Origin: Cycas panzhihuaensis
Lineage: Eukaryota; Cycadophyta
Assembly: GCA_023213395.1 (NCBI GenBank)
Contig: CM041465.1
Coordinates: 99,083,741-99,147,740, forward strand
Direction of reading: 5' to 3'
Length of the DNA: 64,000 nucleotides
Of this stretch, positions 10,721-21,844 are shown piece by piece. The notes beneath the pieces are model-generated. The model saw nothing but the letters and a program-made list of their open reading frames with translations, was not told where the DNA came from and ran no database searches. The translations under genes and the position numbers were made by a program. The stretch's first letter is position 1, and every line of letters starts with the position of its first letter.

Positions 10721-11345
10721 GTACCATGGAGATATGGCAGTTAGTAAAGGCTATGGTGAGGGAGATGTTTCCTTAGGTGTACACGAAGGGACAGCTACCC
10801 ATCTAGATCGACGATGCACCTAGGTCGATAGGTGCCCACATGGTAGCATTCACCCCATTAGCGAGGGCAAGAGATATCTGGGCTACGAAGTCCTAGGAGC
10901 ATATAGCATTTAGAGGACAGATGCAGCAGGAGCTGGATGAGACCAAGGGCAAGTGGGATGCGTTGTAGAGTGGCGTACAGGCTCTAGAGGCTCAGGGAGG
11001 AGCATGTGAGATACAGAGAGTAGGGTCTAGCTAGTAGTCCTAGAGGAGCATCTCTGAGGGATGGAGAAGAGGTTTCGTAGCATGGAGGAGAGACTCCGGG
11101 GAGTAAAGGGGGAGAGGGATCGTATCCAGGCTCGATATGATCAGCTGGCAGACCAGGTGGCATCGAGGTTAAGCAAGAGTAGGACATGTACCCACATGGC
11201 AGCGATGACCCCAAAACGGCCATGTGACGAGGGGAGCGAGGCAGGGAGCTCGCAGAGGCCCAGGAGGAGCCTTAGAGGGATATGGTCCCCAGGAGAGGGA
11301 TCAGACAGGCTCAGAGATGGTGCCCCAGGAACAAGGCAACAATAG

Positions 11346-11976
11346 AGTAGGATATATGTATTTGATTTTGGTAGGGAAAAGCATGGGCCTCTAGGGGGTC
11401 ATATATATAGAGTCATATGATTGTACCCCCTCTGCAAGGACACCGACTTCCCATATATATGATGTGACATATGATTTTGATGTATATATATATAGACAGG
11501 GTAATTGGTGCCCCATTTTAATATGAGATAGTGTGTATATCATGTGTGGTAGATGACATGTATGTTTTGTTATGTATGTTATAGATGCTTTGTTATATGA
11601 TACACGTATTTCCTTCCATGCATGGCTATATATCTAACATGAGCACACATGACTACCATGAAATAGAGGTGATAGACACATGTGGGGTTAGAAATAGGGC
11701 ACATGCACGTCCACAGGGGAACATAGCAGGATATGTGAAGGAGACACCGAGCAGAAGGGGGAGTAACAATACTCCAGAGCGTCGTCCTAACTGGGAGATG
11801 CCCAAATAGGAAGACAAAAGTCCCAAAGGGATATGGGAACATGGGTTCTGTGGGAGGAACCAGAAAGAAGAAGAGGCCATCCTAAGTTGTCATTCTACCC
11901 ATGGCTGGGAGAAATGGGAACAACTTAAGATGGTAGTTTAAGCTCATTTCAGAGCATGGGTGAGGTGACAGCAAGG
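11346..11976. other. Convergent spacer between PMD gene and integrase end, element B
   Basis: This stretch is homologous to 294-904, with the same AT-rich TATATA block (11390-11500) and the GGTGTCTCC-rich segment. Small ORFs on both strands overlap each other and are not conserved in phase. No gene is seen. Confidence 0.6.
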
Positions 11977-12350
11977 TCACGAGTAAAACGTCTTGAGGAA
12001 TTTCCTATTAACAGCTTTCTCAAACTCAATACCTTCTAGGGTGGCAATCCTATAAGCACCATTACCAAGAGTCTCGATAATGACGAAAGGGCCAATCCAT
12101 CGAGGTTTAAATTTGGTCAAATGGTCATGAAGATATTCAAGTTTGAGGACATGGTCCCTGGGAAACAAAGGACAGAAATAAAGATGTTTATCATAGGTCC
12201 TTTGTGAGTGAGCTTTAGACGCTAGGTTAGCCTGATAAGTGGCTAAGCGTCTCTCATCCAAAGCCTCGAGGTCCAGAAAGCGAGCCTGATGGATCGACTC
12301 TTCATTGATGAGACCTCAAAGAGAGACTCGCAGGGAAGGAATCTCCACTA
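11977..12350 (-). pseudogene. Integrase C-terminal remnant, element B
   Basis: The frame reads VEIPSLRVSL, a stop, GLINEESIHQARFLDLEALDE, HVLKLEYLHDHLTKFKPRW, GPFVIIETLGNGAYRIATLEG and ends FLKTFYS. This is the end of the Ty3/gypsy integrase only. Upstream it is joined near 12350 to the linker between protease and RT (DYFEDDEALLEHLAG), so about 3 kb of pol is missing compared with F. The junction falls at a Val-Glu-Ile codon run with no LTR or duplication, as expected of a simple deletion. Confidence 0.9.
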
Positions 12351-13575
12351 CGTGGGGCATGGAGCCCGCTAAGTGCTCGAGTAAGGCTTCATCATCCTCG
12401 AAGTAATCCACCCCATGGATGACCTTACTCCGAGTAGACAAAGTGCTAGAGAAAGTGGAGGCAACGGGACTGTGATGGTCATCGGGTTACCTGTCTTCCT
12501 CGCAAGACTCTAAGAGAGAGTCAAAAGGAGGCTCCTTGGAAGGAGCGAAAGGTAGTTCTTTGAAGCCATCACCTGCGGGAGGTGATGAAGGGGAAGAACT
12601 GATGACAGCTGAGTCGACATGAGCAATGACATGTGACACGTAGGAGTGGCTAGCCTCACTAATGCAAGAGGTTCTAGATGGAGATCTAGAACGAGATAGG
12701 TGTGACCTACTAGTGTGGAGGAAAGAGATGAGGTGGAGACAATCCTCGTCCTCATCGTACGATTCATCATCACTAAACGAGGTGAGGTACTTATAGCTCC
12801 CAATGCCAATAGGAGCAAAATGCGTGAGACTAGGAAAAGAAGATGCGGGATCTTCTTTGGACAGATTGGGTATACCAATGGAGCAAGCTGAGGCATCTGT
12901 AGAAGGACCTTGGCTTCCCTGATTAATAGGACAAGTTTGTTTAGCAAGTGGGCATTCAGAGGGAATAACCCTCATTCATCCATCATGGGCGAATTTAAGT
13001 TGTTCCCAAAGAGTCGAACACACAACTCCCATTTGGTCGAGCCATAGATGACCTAAGAGAAGGTTGTAATCGACGTTGATGTCGAGGACTACAACATCAG
13101 CGAGAATAGTCTTGCCCTTGAGGGTGAGTGGAATCATGACAGATCCTAATGGGGTCTTCTTGCTACTGTCATAACCTTGGCATCGCCATGGAACAGGTTC
13201 CAAAATGAAAATACCAAGCTCTTGCATGACACGCAAGGGCATAGCATTCACGGAAGAATCATTGTCGACAACGGTCCTTCACAAGGTACAATCATATGTA
13301 TCGATGATAATAGTGAATGGGAAGTTCCACTGACGTTCCCTTTCACATGTGGGAGGAAGGTCCTTAGGATTAAAAGAAATAATGGGTTCATGACTTTGGG
13401 TGATACTCAAAGCATGGACAGGCGTATCATTCGATCCTAAAGCTTCCAAGAGGAGAGTCCACTGCTCGGGACGATTCCTCAAAACGTCCATTAAGGACAT
13501 TCCTACAGCAATGGTATGAAGCTCATCCATGATGGAGAAAGGCTTACCCTTCGTAGTAGGTTGGGTAAGTGCCCT
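12351..13575 (-). pseudogene. Protease and protease-RT linker, element B
   Basis: The retropepsin-like segment reads TVVDNDSSVNAMPLRVMQELG, then GKTILADVVVLDINVDYNLLL and GHLWLDQMGVVCSTLW. It would cut the Gag-Pol polyprotein. The usual Asp-Ser/Thr-Gly is Asp-Asn-Asp here, while copy G keeps Asp-Ser-Gly. A Ser-rich, acidic linker follows (FSDDESYDEDEDCLHLISFL). TGA stops occur at codons that are CGA or GAA in G (after CTL, after HDG), and two of these are shared with F. The frame ends at the pol deletion junction. Confidence 0.8.
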
Positions 13576-16080
13576 TCAAAAATCGTAATAACCTAGGCAC
13601 ACAGGAATGGCCTTAGGGAAGAGAGGCACTTCTAGAGGAGGGTTCTCTGGAAGAGGATTGGAAGGAGTAGAGGAAGAAGCACCAGATGCTTCTTTGGCGG
13701 CTTGAGACCGAGTAAGGGCATAAGAAGGAGTAGCCTCAAGCATCTGGATCACCTTCTTCCCCTTGTTCCAGGGTTACAAAGGTGATGGGGTGTGATGGTT
13801 AGGGGAGTGGGAGGAAGAGGATGAATCCTAGGTGCCCTTCCCTTTGTCGCAGGAAGGACGAGAATTTGGCAATCTTCCTCGATTATGGTTATTCTTAGAT
13901 TGAGTGTTGCGATCACGTTCCCCATGTTTGGGGAATGAATCCTTATGAACTGGTTGGTCTAAATTAGGCCTTGAGGCCTGTTTAGAGGAGGAGTCACGTC
14001 GAGGGGCATCCTTAGGATGTTGAGCCCTACAACATGAGTCATCGTAGAAGCACTCCCCACGAATGGAGCACCACTTCTTCTCAAGTGGGGGATCTATCTT
14101 CTTTGTTTGAGAGGACTGGGCATTTCCATTCCTAGGGAGGGTATCTTGAGTTGCTTATTGAATTTATTTATTGGATGTTGGAGATGAAGGGGCTTGGAGT
14201 TTAAGCTCCTTCATCATACATTCGAACGAACGTATGGCGGATGTGAGGGGGTCTAAAGTCCTCTCAACTTGGTGAGAAGAGGATTTAGAGGATTATTGAG
14301 GTTTAGTATCCTTGGTTGAAGGTGGTGCCTCACATCGTTGTAAGGGCTTGAGAGGCTTATTAAGTCCGGCCTGGATCTTAATAGCCCCTAACGCTAAGCA
14401 TTTCACGATCGCAGAGTCACATGTGGTCATCCCCATTTTAAGGACTTCCACATGTACTTCAAGATGAAGTGCGTTAACAAAAAGATCTCTCTTCAGCTCC
14501 TTGGGCAACGTGGCCTTAGTGGAGTGAAGCAGGTCATGGAATCATCTCACAAAGTCACGATTCATCTTATCGTGACCTTGTTCGAGTGATAAAAGGGATT
14601 TCATTCCGCTCTTAAATGGATGAGCTACATCAAAGTAGTTGATGAATTCATCCACTAATTACTTGAATAAAAAGATAGAGTGGGCAGGGAGGCAATAAAA
14701 CCACTTAAGAGTATCGCCCTGCAACGATCGTGGAAACAATTTCATTAGGATATGGTCATAAGCCCAATAGTCTATACACGCCATAGAAAAACTACACACG
14801 TGTTCAGTTGGGTCTTGCGACAAAGTTCTGTCAAATTTTGGAACTTCAAAAGGATGAGGCGGCAGATTAGTTCTTAATACCTCAATGGATAAAGGTGTTG
14901 ACCTATAGTCCATGAAGGGACGTGCCCTTGCCTGGACCGTAGGGTCAATAAATGATGTAGTAGGTAGCGAGCAAGGAGCAGATAGGGGCAGCATACCCAT
15001 CCCCCCTTGAGGATATGCCCCTTGCTGGAAGGGGACTTGAGGATAGGTGCCTTGGGAGGGAGTCAAGTTCCCTTGCAAAGGCATGGCAGAAGGGACTGTG
15101 CTAGATGGCAGAAAATGGGGATGTAGAACTGGGTTTTGCCCATATGGGCCACCCATAGGTGGTGCAATCCCATATGGGTATAGCAAATCTACTCCATAAG
15201 CTGGGAGGTGGTTTCCTCCACCCTGCCCCCAAGGTTGAGAAGTGTACCCTGAGGGGATGTAAAAGGAAGAGCTAACAGGTTGGTTTTGAGGGTGTGTGGG
15301 AGTGGGTCCCACATGACTAATGGCTGGAGGGTTAGGAGGACCGACAGGCCTACTAGGAAAAGTATGTGCCACATTAGGGGATGGCACATTAGTTTAGCTA
15401 GGAAAGGGTATGCTAACCTTCAACTAAGGGAAGGACATACCGTGAGAAGGTCCCGAAGCACTAGGACCTTGGCGAGGGACAGAAGGTACAACATGCATCC
15501 CCAAAACAATAATAGGAATGGAACGGGACGAATGTGTAGGCACAAAAAGATTGGTTGTTACAGGAGGAGCAGATGAGGATGAAGAAAGTGGAGGAGGCGT
15601 AGACGAGGAAGAGGCTCCCCCACGGAAGGCATCTTCAAACCATCTAGGATGTGGTTGAAAATGAGCAGCACGTCGGCACTCGTTAAAAGCTTCAACCACA
15701 TCAGCAGGAGGGGTATCTACATGATCGTAAGAGGTAGATGGGACCTCAAACGAAGTAGATCCCTCAGGATGCTCCTAATAAGAATCACCAACTGAGTGGT
15801 AAATCTCAAGAGGAAAAGATCCTTCTACCACATGGGTAGGAGGAAGGGCATCAAGCGGGTGATGTTGATCACCCAGGTAGTACATAGGATCATCACCCTC
15901 CTAGGTGGATCCTATAATAGAAGAGTGAAACTCATGAGTTCCTAAGGCTAAGGTATGGTAGGCCCAATTGGAAGGGTATCCCTCCATAGTCGAATCAAAA
16001 TCTAATGTAGGAAGAGGATGATACCTGGGATCTTCTAACAATGGAGGTAAGCCACGTAAGCGACAGGAGAAGCATCGCAT
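13576..16080 (-). pseudogene. Gag, element B
   Basis: The start is taken at MRCFSCRLRGLPPLLEDP (ATG at 16080), about 170 bases after the LTR, with the same start context in C and G. A Pro/Gln-rich N-terminal half (SHVGPTPTHPQNQPVSSSF) is followed by the retrotransposon Gag core: PKFDRTLSQDPTEHVCSFSM, YDHILMKLFPRSLQGDTLKW, ELKRDLFVNALHLEVHVEVL. A zinc-knuckle-like CHHC block follows (WCSIRGECFYDDSCCRAQH). Gag forms the particle and binds the RNA. Several TAG/TGA stops disable it. The segment ends at a TGA after GYYDF that F shares. Confidence 0.85.
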
Positions 16081-16229
16081 ATAAGGCTAACTAACACTAT
16101 AGGAGAATGAAAGGGTGACAAAGAGTGCACATTGGGGGCTGCCCAACGAGGAAAATAAAGTAGGAGAGAACCATAACGAGGTGGCAATACCAGCAGAAAA
16201 GAGCGAAAACTAGCTCCCTTACTGGTAGA

Positions 16230-16248
16230 TCCCCAGTATGGTTGCCAG
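16230..16248 (-). other. Primer-binding site of element B
   Basis: Directly after the LTR end CATCCA and one base, the minus strand reads TGGCAACCATACTGGGGA. Starting with TGG next to the 5' LTR, it fits a tRNA 3' end primer site. C (TAGCAACTATATTAGGGAC) and G (TGGCGACCATCTTGAGGGA) have the equivalent site. Which tRNA it pairs with cannot be decided here. Confidence 0.75.
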
Positions 16249-19033
16249 TGGATGCACGTCTACGGGATAGCTACTTAACTAAGTAGTAATAACGAGGGTG
16301 GTCAATGGCACTATCGGGTGCAGACAAGAATCTACGAGTAAGGCAAATACCACACAAGGCGCCCCATGTGCCAGAGCATAAGTTCGGGACCTGTGGATCG
16401 CACCTAACTACCTAAAGGTGGTTCCCCACTTTAATTAAGAAGAGAGGAGGTGGAAGATTAACCTAGGTAGATCTAGGAGAAGGATCCTCCCACCCTTGGA
16501 TGGATGGAAGGGAAAGGAGGGAACCCCTCAAGGGTTTCCCTATAACAAAGGGAAACGAGTAAGGGGTAAGTAGGTGAGCAACCTACGAATAAGATCTTCT
16601 TGCTATCCGTTAGCTAAGAAAACCGAGGGAGGATGAAGGGAATGGGAACGATCGATCGATCGAGAGTTCCCCCATTTGAAAGAGTAATCAAGAGAAAAGA
16701 GAGTAGTATGACGCACACAAGTAAACTGAACCAAGTATAACAAGTCAATAGGACAAGTGTGAAGTTTACAAGGTGAAGGGAAAGGTTAAAAGGGGAAACT
16801 TCCTAAAACCTTTTCCTATGATAGATATAATGTATAAAATGTAACAAATGGAATATAAACCAAAAGAGAGAGTTGGTTTCCCTTTTCCTTTCAAATGATC
16901 TAATTACTACCATGCAAAATATTTTAAAGAAAAGAAAATGAAGTAGAGCGAGAGCACATACCCAGAATGGAGACGCGGTTGAAGTGGCAGCGTTCCCACA
17001 AGGTATCTAAGATCACTCCACAAAGCACAACGAACGAGAGGGGTCATGGTAGAACGAAGTGTGGGGCTTCTTTACCTTGCCCAGAAGCGACACTAGAGTG
17101 CCAAGAAAGGAAAAAAGAAAAATAAAGGCAACAAATAAAATGCTAAAATAAAATGTAAGTAAAAGCACTTACCCACAAGAGAGAAGAGGAGGAAATCTCT
17201 TACACCTTTCGTATACCTGTAAGTAAGCACAAATGTCCCTTTCCAAAGAAAGGAGGCTAACAACACAAAGTGGAGTCCCAATAACACGTATGTATATATA
17301 TGAAAAATAAATATCTGTATCTATATGTTAGTGTACATGAACCACAAGGTTGCAGCAATAATCTATGGCAAAATAGACTACTCAAATAAATAGTAAGTAG
17401 ATAAGTAAGCCTCGGAGTGGTCCACCTCCTGCAAAGAGCAACCCTACCCTCCCTCAAGAAGCCACAAGGCAGCGAGGGTATGGCTATAAGACTGGCTAAA
17501 AAATGGGATAGCAAAGATGTAAGTAAACCCAAATCAAAGCTCAACAAGGCTGGGGTGCTATGGGAAGAAAACTGGACTATTGAGAAGAGGGATTGAGCCA
17601 AGAAAGGTAACTGGGGCTTATGTGCGTTGCCCAAATCAAGAGATGAGCCCTCAAACCAGTGCTGCAACAAGTGCCAATGCTGATTTTAGCAGCTAGAAAT
17701 AGCCTACTAAACCCTTACTCCACTCCAAGAGCAGCATGGGGCAAAAGGGGAGGTTTGGAGGGCAAAAGCCCTCTTAGGGAGTGTGGAAGGTGGTACAGAA
17801 TCCACCCAGCTCTATCCTAAACCTTATGTATCCCTTTTGACCATTGTCCTCAGTGTGAAATGCAAGAAAAGAGGCCCTAACAGCAGAGCAAAAAGTCCAA
17901 GGGAAAAGTAAGAAATAACCCTTGGAACGAGATAAGATAAGCTATTGTAAACATGTAAAAAATTGGCATAAATTAGACAAAGGAAAGACCCTAAACCAAC
18001 AAATACCTGTAGAGAAGATGGGAGGCATTTGCCTCTATCAAAATCTGTTGGAAAGAGGCTAAGAAATCCGTAGAAAGACTATGGACTAGCAGGTATGGAG
18101 CCCCTACTAAGATGGCTAAAGGAGAAAGCCTGCACTTGAGACTACTTGGTGGCTGCCCAGGTAAGGAAGTCCTGGAAAATCTTCAAAGAGACCCTCTCCA
18201 AGGCGTGCAAGGGGATGGGAAGATGTCACAGCTGAACCAAAGGAGAGTTAGGCGCTAGAGAGTGATTGCAGGTCCTGTAACAGTAGTGGAGCAGCAGGGA
18301 ATAGCAAACACTAGGGCGTTTTTCCTTGAAATCCTTTTAAAATGAAGCCAAAAATAAATGATCCCTAAAATGACTTAGGTAATACTTAAATACCTAGCCC
18401 CAACCCTAATCGAGTGATTAGGGTGCAGTTGGCGGTGAGTTAAGTCACGGGACACATGGTAATTCTACAATAAATGCGAGAATTGCCATGGTAGATTTTT
18501 AAAAACAAGTTATGATAGTCGTACCATGGTAAACTTCACGGTACTGTGGTAAATCTAGCGATACCGCAAAATCTACCATGGTGCGGAACCATAGGCCAAA
18601 TCTGGCCCAAATAGCCAGCTTGGGCTGTGGACCAGTAACCAAGGAGGTTGGCAGGGGACAGGGCCACCTACCTAGAGGCAGACAAGCTAACAAATGAGCC
18701 ACAGAGAACAACAACAGGACTCAAAGGTGCAACAAGTCGACCAAATGATGATGGATCATCATACAGACAGGGATGATATGAGCCAAATGCATCTTAAGGT
18801 GAGTAGGATAGACTGCGAGAAGTGACACAGCCATCGGGGTGCCACACTCACTAGGAATGTACCCCCGCTATAGTCATCATAGGCTAGATAGGTGTAATAT
18901 CAACATGACCATCTATGAAATCATAGCATGCAAGCATATACTCATCACAAAAGAAAATAATAATAAGGTGAGAAGTATACCTACACTTACTTGAGTCGAC
19001 CACTCTGTATTCATTCCCAAAAGCTGATAAACA
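16249..19033 (-). repeat. 5' LTR of element B
   Basis: This is the full-length partner of 4650-7436. On the minus strand it runs from TGTTTATC (19033) to GTGCATCCA (16249). The telobox-like dyad is at 18404-18423 and the U3 dyads at about 18515-18590. Divergence from its partner, mostly transitions, shows the insertion is not recent. Confidence 0.93.
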
Positions 19034-19038
19034 ATATA
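19034..19038. repeat. Target-site duplication of element B, right (ATATA)
   Basis: This is the second copy of ATATA, directly after the LTR end AAACA. Removing B plus one duplication copy restores a continuous element A spacer. Confidence 0.9.
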
Positions 19039-19114
19039 TACATGTGCTACTAATAGTCTTTGGTTGCCAACATTCGCCATCATACCACGCTTCCAAGCGG
19101 TAAGGTTCTGCTGC

Positions 19115-19128
19115 CAAGGGGGCAGTGT
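19115..19128 (+). other. Polypurine tract of element A
   Basis: GCCAAGGGGGCAG directly precedes the LTR start TGTTTCC. It is identical in core to B's tract, which confirms that A resumes here. Confidence 0.85.
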
Positions 19129-19630
19129 TTCCTAACTACTGGGAATGGACTTGAGATAGGTTAACTTAAGTAAGCACAGGTATACACTTCTCACTTTCAG
19201 CTATCACTTGGTAGAAGTCATTTAGAGTGTTGTTTGATGCACACTTGCTTGCCATTTGTGTAATCGCATTGCTTTCTTGCCTGATCGCGTTGCTTGTGCC
19301 TGCTGCATATTATTCAGCCTATAACGACCCACCATGGGGCACTCCTCAACAAGTCATACACCCCATATAGCACTCAGCTACTTGCAACACCTCCACAGCT
19401 CCTCAAACATCACCGTTGGTCGCAACCTGCTCACGTCAACATTCATGCCATCACTTTGAGTCTCCTTCTAGGTGTGATAGGACCAAACCCCCCCCCCACC
19501 CCGAGACTCGTCTCTCTTTGCCGGCCACTTGCCAGCCACCTAGGCATGAGCTCCCAGCCTGCCTAGCCTCTGCACACCCCTCTGTTTGACTCTAGAGCTT
19601 AGTTTTGCCTTAATTTTAACTTTCAGTCCT

Positions 19631-19694
19631 ACACCACTACAAACTTAACAGTACCGCAAAGTTTACCATGGTACCGTGAAGTTTGTCGTGGTGT
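19631..19694. repeat. 64-base palindrome in LTR U3, element A
   Basis: The outer 25 bases on each side pair at 22 positions (ACACCACTACAAACTT against its complement), with GTACC repeats inside. It lies about 130 bases before the LTR TATA box. Related GTACC/AAGTTT dyads are in the C and D LTRs (22814-22880, 27171-27240), in B's LTRs, and in PMD intron 1. Confidence 0.8.
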
Positions 19695-19788
19695 GACTAT
19701 TTAAACTCATTTTTTTTAACCGCCTCAATAATTCTTGCTCTTTTTACAAAACTTCCATGTGGCATCCTCGAGTACTCGCCCCCACTGT

Positions 19789-19827
19789 AACCCTAAACAT
19801 TCGTTTAGGGTTGGGGTGAGTATAAAA
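19789..19827 (+). promoter_or_regulatory. LTR promoter of element A: telobox palindrome and TATA box
   Basis: AACCCTAAAC and GTTTAGGGTT form perfect 10-base arms with a four-base spacer (19789-19812). TATAAAA at 19821-19827 follows 8 bases later. This is the best-preserved LTR promoter in the window. Confidence 0.75.
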
Positions 19828-21844
19828 CCCAAAAGCAAAGCCATTTACTCTTCTTCTTAGTTCATTTTTTGCTCTCTACTCTAGCTCTCACTCTACAACC
19901 TTCACAGGATCTACTCCTTTGCTCTGGCTCCTCTTCCACAGGACACCTGTTGCATCTTAGGCCCTGCTCCAGTAGCTCCAAGCTCCTTTTTATAGGTCTA
20001 TTTCATGGAAGAAGGGTACTCATAGCATCTCAACAAGTAAACTCCAAGATCTTAGAGTAGCATCCACGTTGGACTCCCCTTCAGCCCAGGTCTAAAAAGC
20101 CTATTTGGCACAGGCTTTTCCCTCTAATTTTTGGTAGAATAAAGCTCCTTCCTTCTACTTCAAGGTACTTCTTCAATGGTCCTTTAAGTTTCCTGGTTTT
20201 TTCCTTTCTTTTATGAGCAGTTTTGAGTCATTCTTCACTCTTATCCTTTCATTTCAGAGGAGCTTACCTGTTGCTCCTTATTTTGTAGTATTTCTCCTCT
20301 CTTCTCCCACAAGCTCACTCTAGGGTGGCTATGCAAGAGGGTTGCATAAGGTCAGGTGAAGGGAGAAAGGCGAGATCAGTCCCCTTGTTGGCCTTCTCCC
20401 TAAGGGTTTTACCCTTACATTCCTTCCTCTTCCACTCCATGCCTCTCTCTAGAGTTGGGCTAGGGATAGTGAGAGCCTATTTCCAGTTCTGAAAACAGCA
20501 TTGGCAGCCCTTACCACGCTAGTTTTAGACCTGCACTCTTAAGTTTTGGGCACCACATAAGCCCCCAAACCCGTTCTTGTTCAGTTTGTGATCCTTTGCT
20601 TGCCCTAACTTGATGATTTGCTGCCCATAGCACTTCATCTCTTGGGCTTGTCTATGCACTATTTTGTTGGTTTATTACCTCTTTGTTTGCTATCTCGAAC
20701 AACCATCATATCCTGGTTTTTCCCCCATTGAGGCTACGTGGAGGTACTTACAGGTAGGTTGGCCATTCTGAGGCTAACTTCCTCATCTTAGTCACTGCTT
20801 GGTGTTGCTTTAATCTAAGGCTTGCTTGGAGGTTTTGGAGTAGAGTGCAATATTTTCAACTTGATTTATTAACTACTTCTTATATTTATATACATATTAG
20901 GCATATTTGGCAGCCCCCTCTTCCGAGAGGGAGAAACCTTTGTTTTGTTATTCGCAGGTTTGTGGCAACAAAAGTACGAAGGAGGTGGACTTCTTGACAG
21001 GTTAGTCCCTAGCTAGTAGTGCTTTCGATTCCTTCTTTGCTTTTTTCCATTACTTTGCTTTCACATATTGGGGGAAGGTAAGGTAGCCCCTCGTCTGTTC
21101 ACGGCAACCATCATCGACTAACCCCACACCCGCATGGCGAGTTTGAGTGGACGAATATGTAAAGAGCAAAAGGGCGCAACATCCCAACCACGCCTCTTTT
21201 CTAGGTATTCCTTGTCCCTTCTTTGTCCTTTTTCCATCGTGTTCCTTTTATGCAAACTTTGCATGTTAAAGACACATAGGAAACAAAAAAGGAAAGAACA
21301 TATTTTTGCATTTATAAATTCCTTTCCATAGTTGTTCATATCATGTGTAGATAGGACTTAGGAGTGAGTCACATACCTCTTACACCCCATCTAGCCCACA
21401 GGTAGAACCATCCGTCTCTAGACTTACATTTGGTTCTTTTAGCACACTTATTTTGCCTATCACATAACAACCTAATCCTAATTGACATCTCTCTTTTGTT
21501 TGGGTTAGGCCATCATACCTCATATACATCTACTTGCACATTGCCCTCTCCCTCCCATGAGAAGACATAACTTCCTAGAGTCCCTCTTCCTCTTCCCGGC
21601 CATCCAAGGGGTAGGTTGGCCTCCTCTTTTGGGATGACCCAAGGCCTCGCCTTGCGTCCTTTTTCGAAGATTGCCCTAAGGCAATTGGGCACCATTCGTG
21701 GGTCCCAAATCTGTGCTCCAGTGCATGGACACCCTGCATGGTGTTCTTTCTTGTTGTTAAGATCCCATTTATAGCCTTACCATGCCTTAACTAGTTATAT
21801 CCTTCTAAGGATAGAAGACCATCCCGTAGATGCGATTCTACATA

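Larger units (their letters stand above)
8840..11345 (+). pseudogene. Antisense PMD gene, copy B
   Basis: Exons are about 8840-8993, 9480-10610 and 10721-11345. Introns are 8994-9479 (GTGAGT..GACAG) and 10611-10720 (GTGAGG..TTTGTAG, branch point TACTGAC). Exon 2 shows the PMD signature best: QRLLVDIVSHWD, RRHVFHLP, VGDMIVMPRDIWRILGVP. It resembles the known PMD pattern of a WRPETHTF-like segment, then GEMT, DV and LGLP. A helical stretch follows (VRKLITLCILFWVSKKQNYR), then DWATLIAANLVMELDAIKMI and LSYSTLLQCWFFDHF, then an acidic linker (DDDDDGDGGDGASPS) and GRARRLW-like basic residues. Exon 3 begins TMEIWQLVKAMVREMF and ends with a coiled-coil-like MEERLRGVKGERDRIQ. It carries point stops and a net frameshift. 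Confidence 0.78.
4650..19033 (-). mobile_element. Element B: complete but internally deleted Tat-like retrotransposon
   Basis: This 14.4-kb element is bounded by two LTRs of 2787 and 2785 bases with TG..CA ends and an ATATA duplication. Read on the minus strand it has LTR, PBS, gag, protease, a deletion, the integrase end, the PMD gene (lying on plus), aRNH, PPT and LTR. RT, RNase H and most of integrase are missing at a single junction near 12350, so B could move only with proteins from other copies, or it was deleted after insertion. It is inserted in element A. Confidence 0.94.
19039..21840 (+). mobile_element. Element A, right part (spacer end, PPT and 3' LTR)
   Basis: This is the continuation of element A after the nested insertion of B. 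The first 90 bases match the sequence next to B's 3' LTR on the opposite strand (7437-7530), including the polypurine tract. The LTR then runs to the terminal motif ATTCTA near 21840, where the expected CA has become TA. Confidence 0.9.
19129..21840 (+). repeat. 3' LTR of element A
   Basis: It starts TGTTTCC and ends ATCCCGTAGATGCGATTCTA, matching the LTR ends of B and C. U3 carries a 64-base palindrome and the telobox-like dyad followed by a clear TATA box. About 2.0 kb of R-U5 follows. It is about 2.7 kb in total. Confidence 0.88.
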
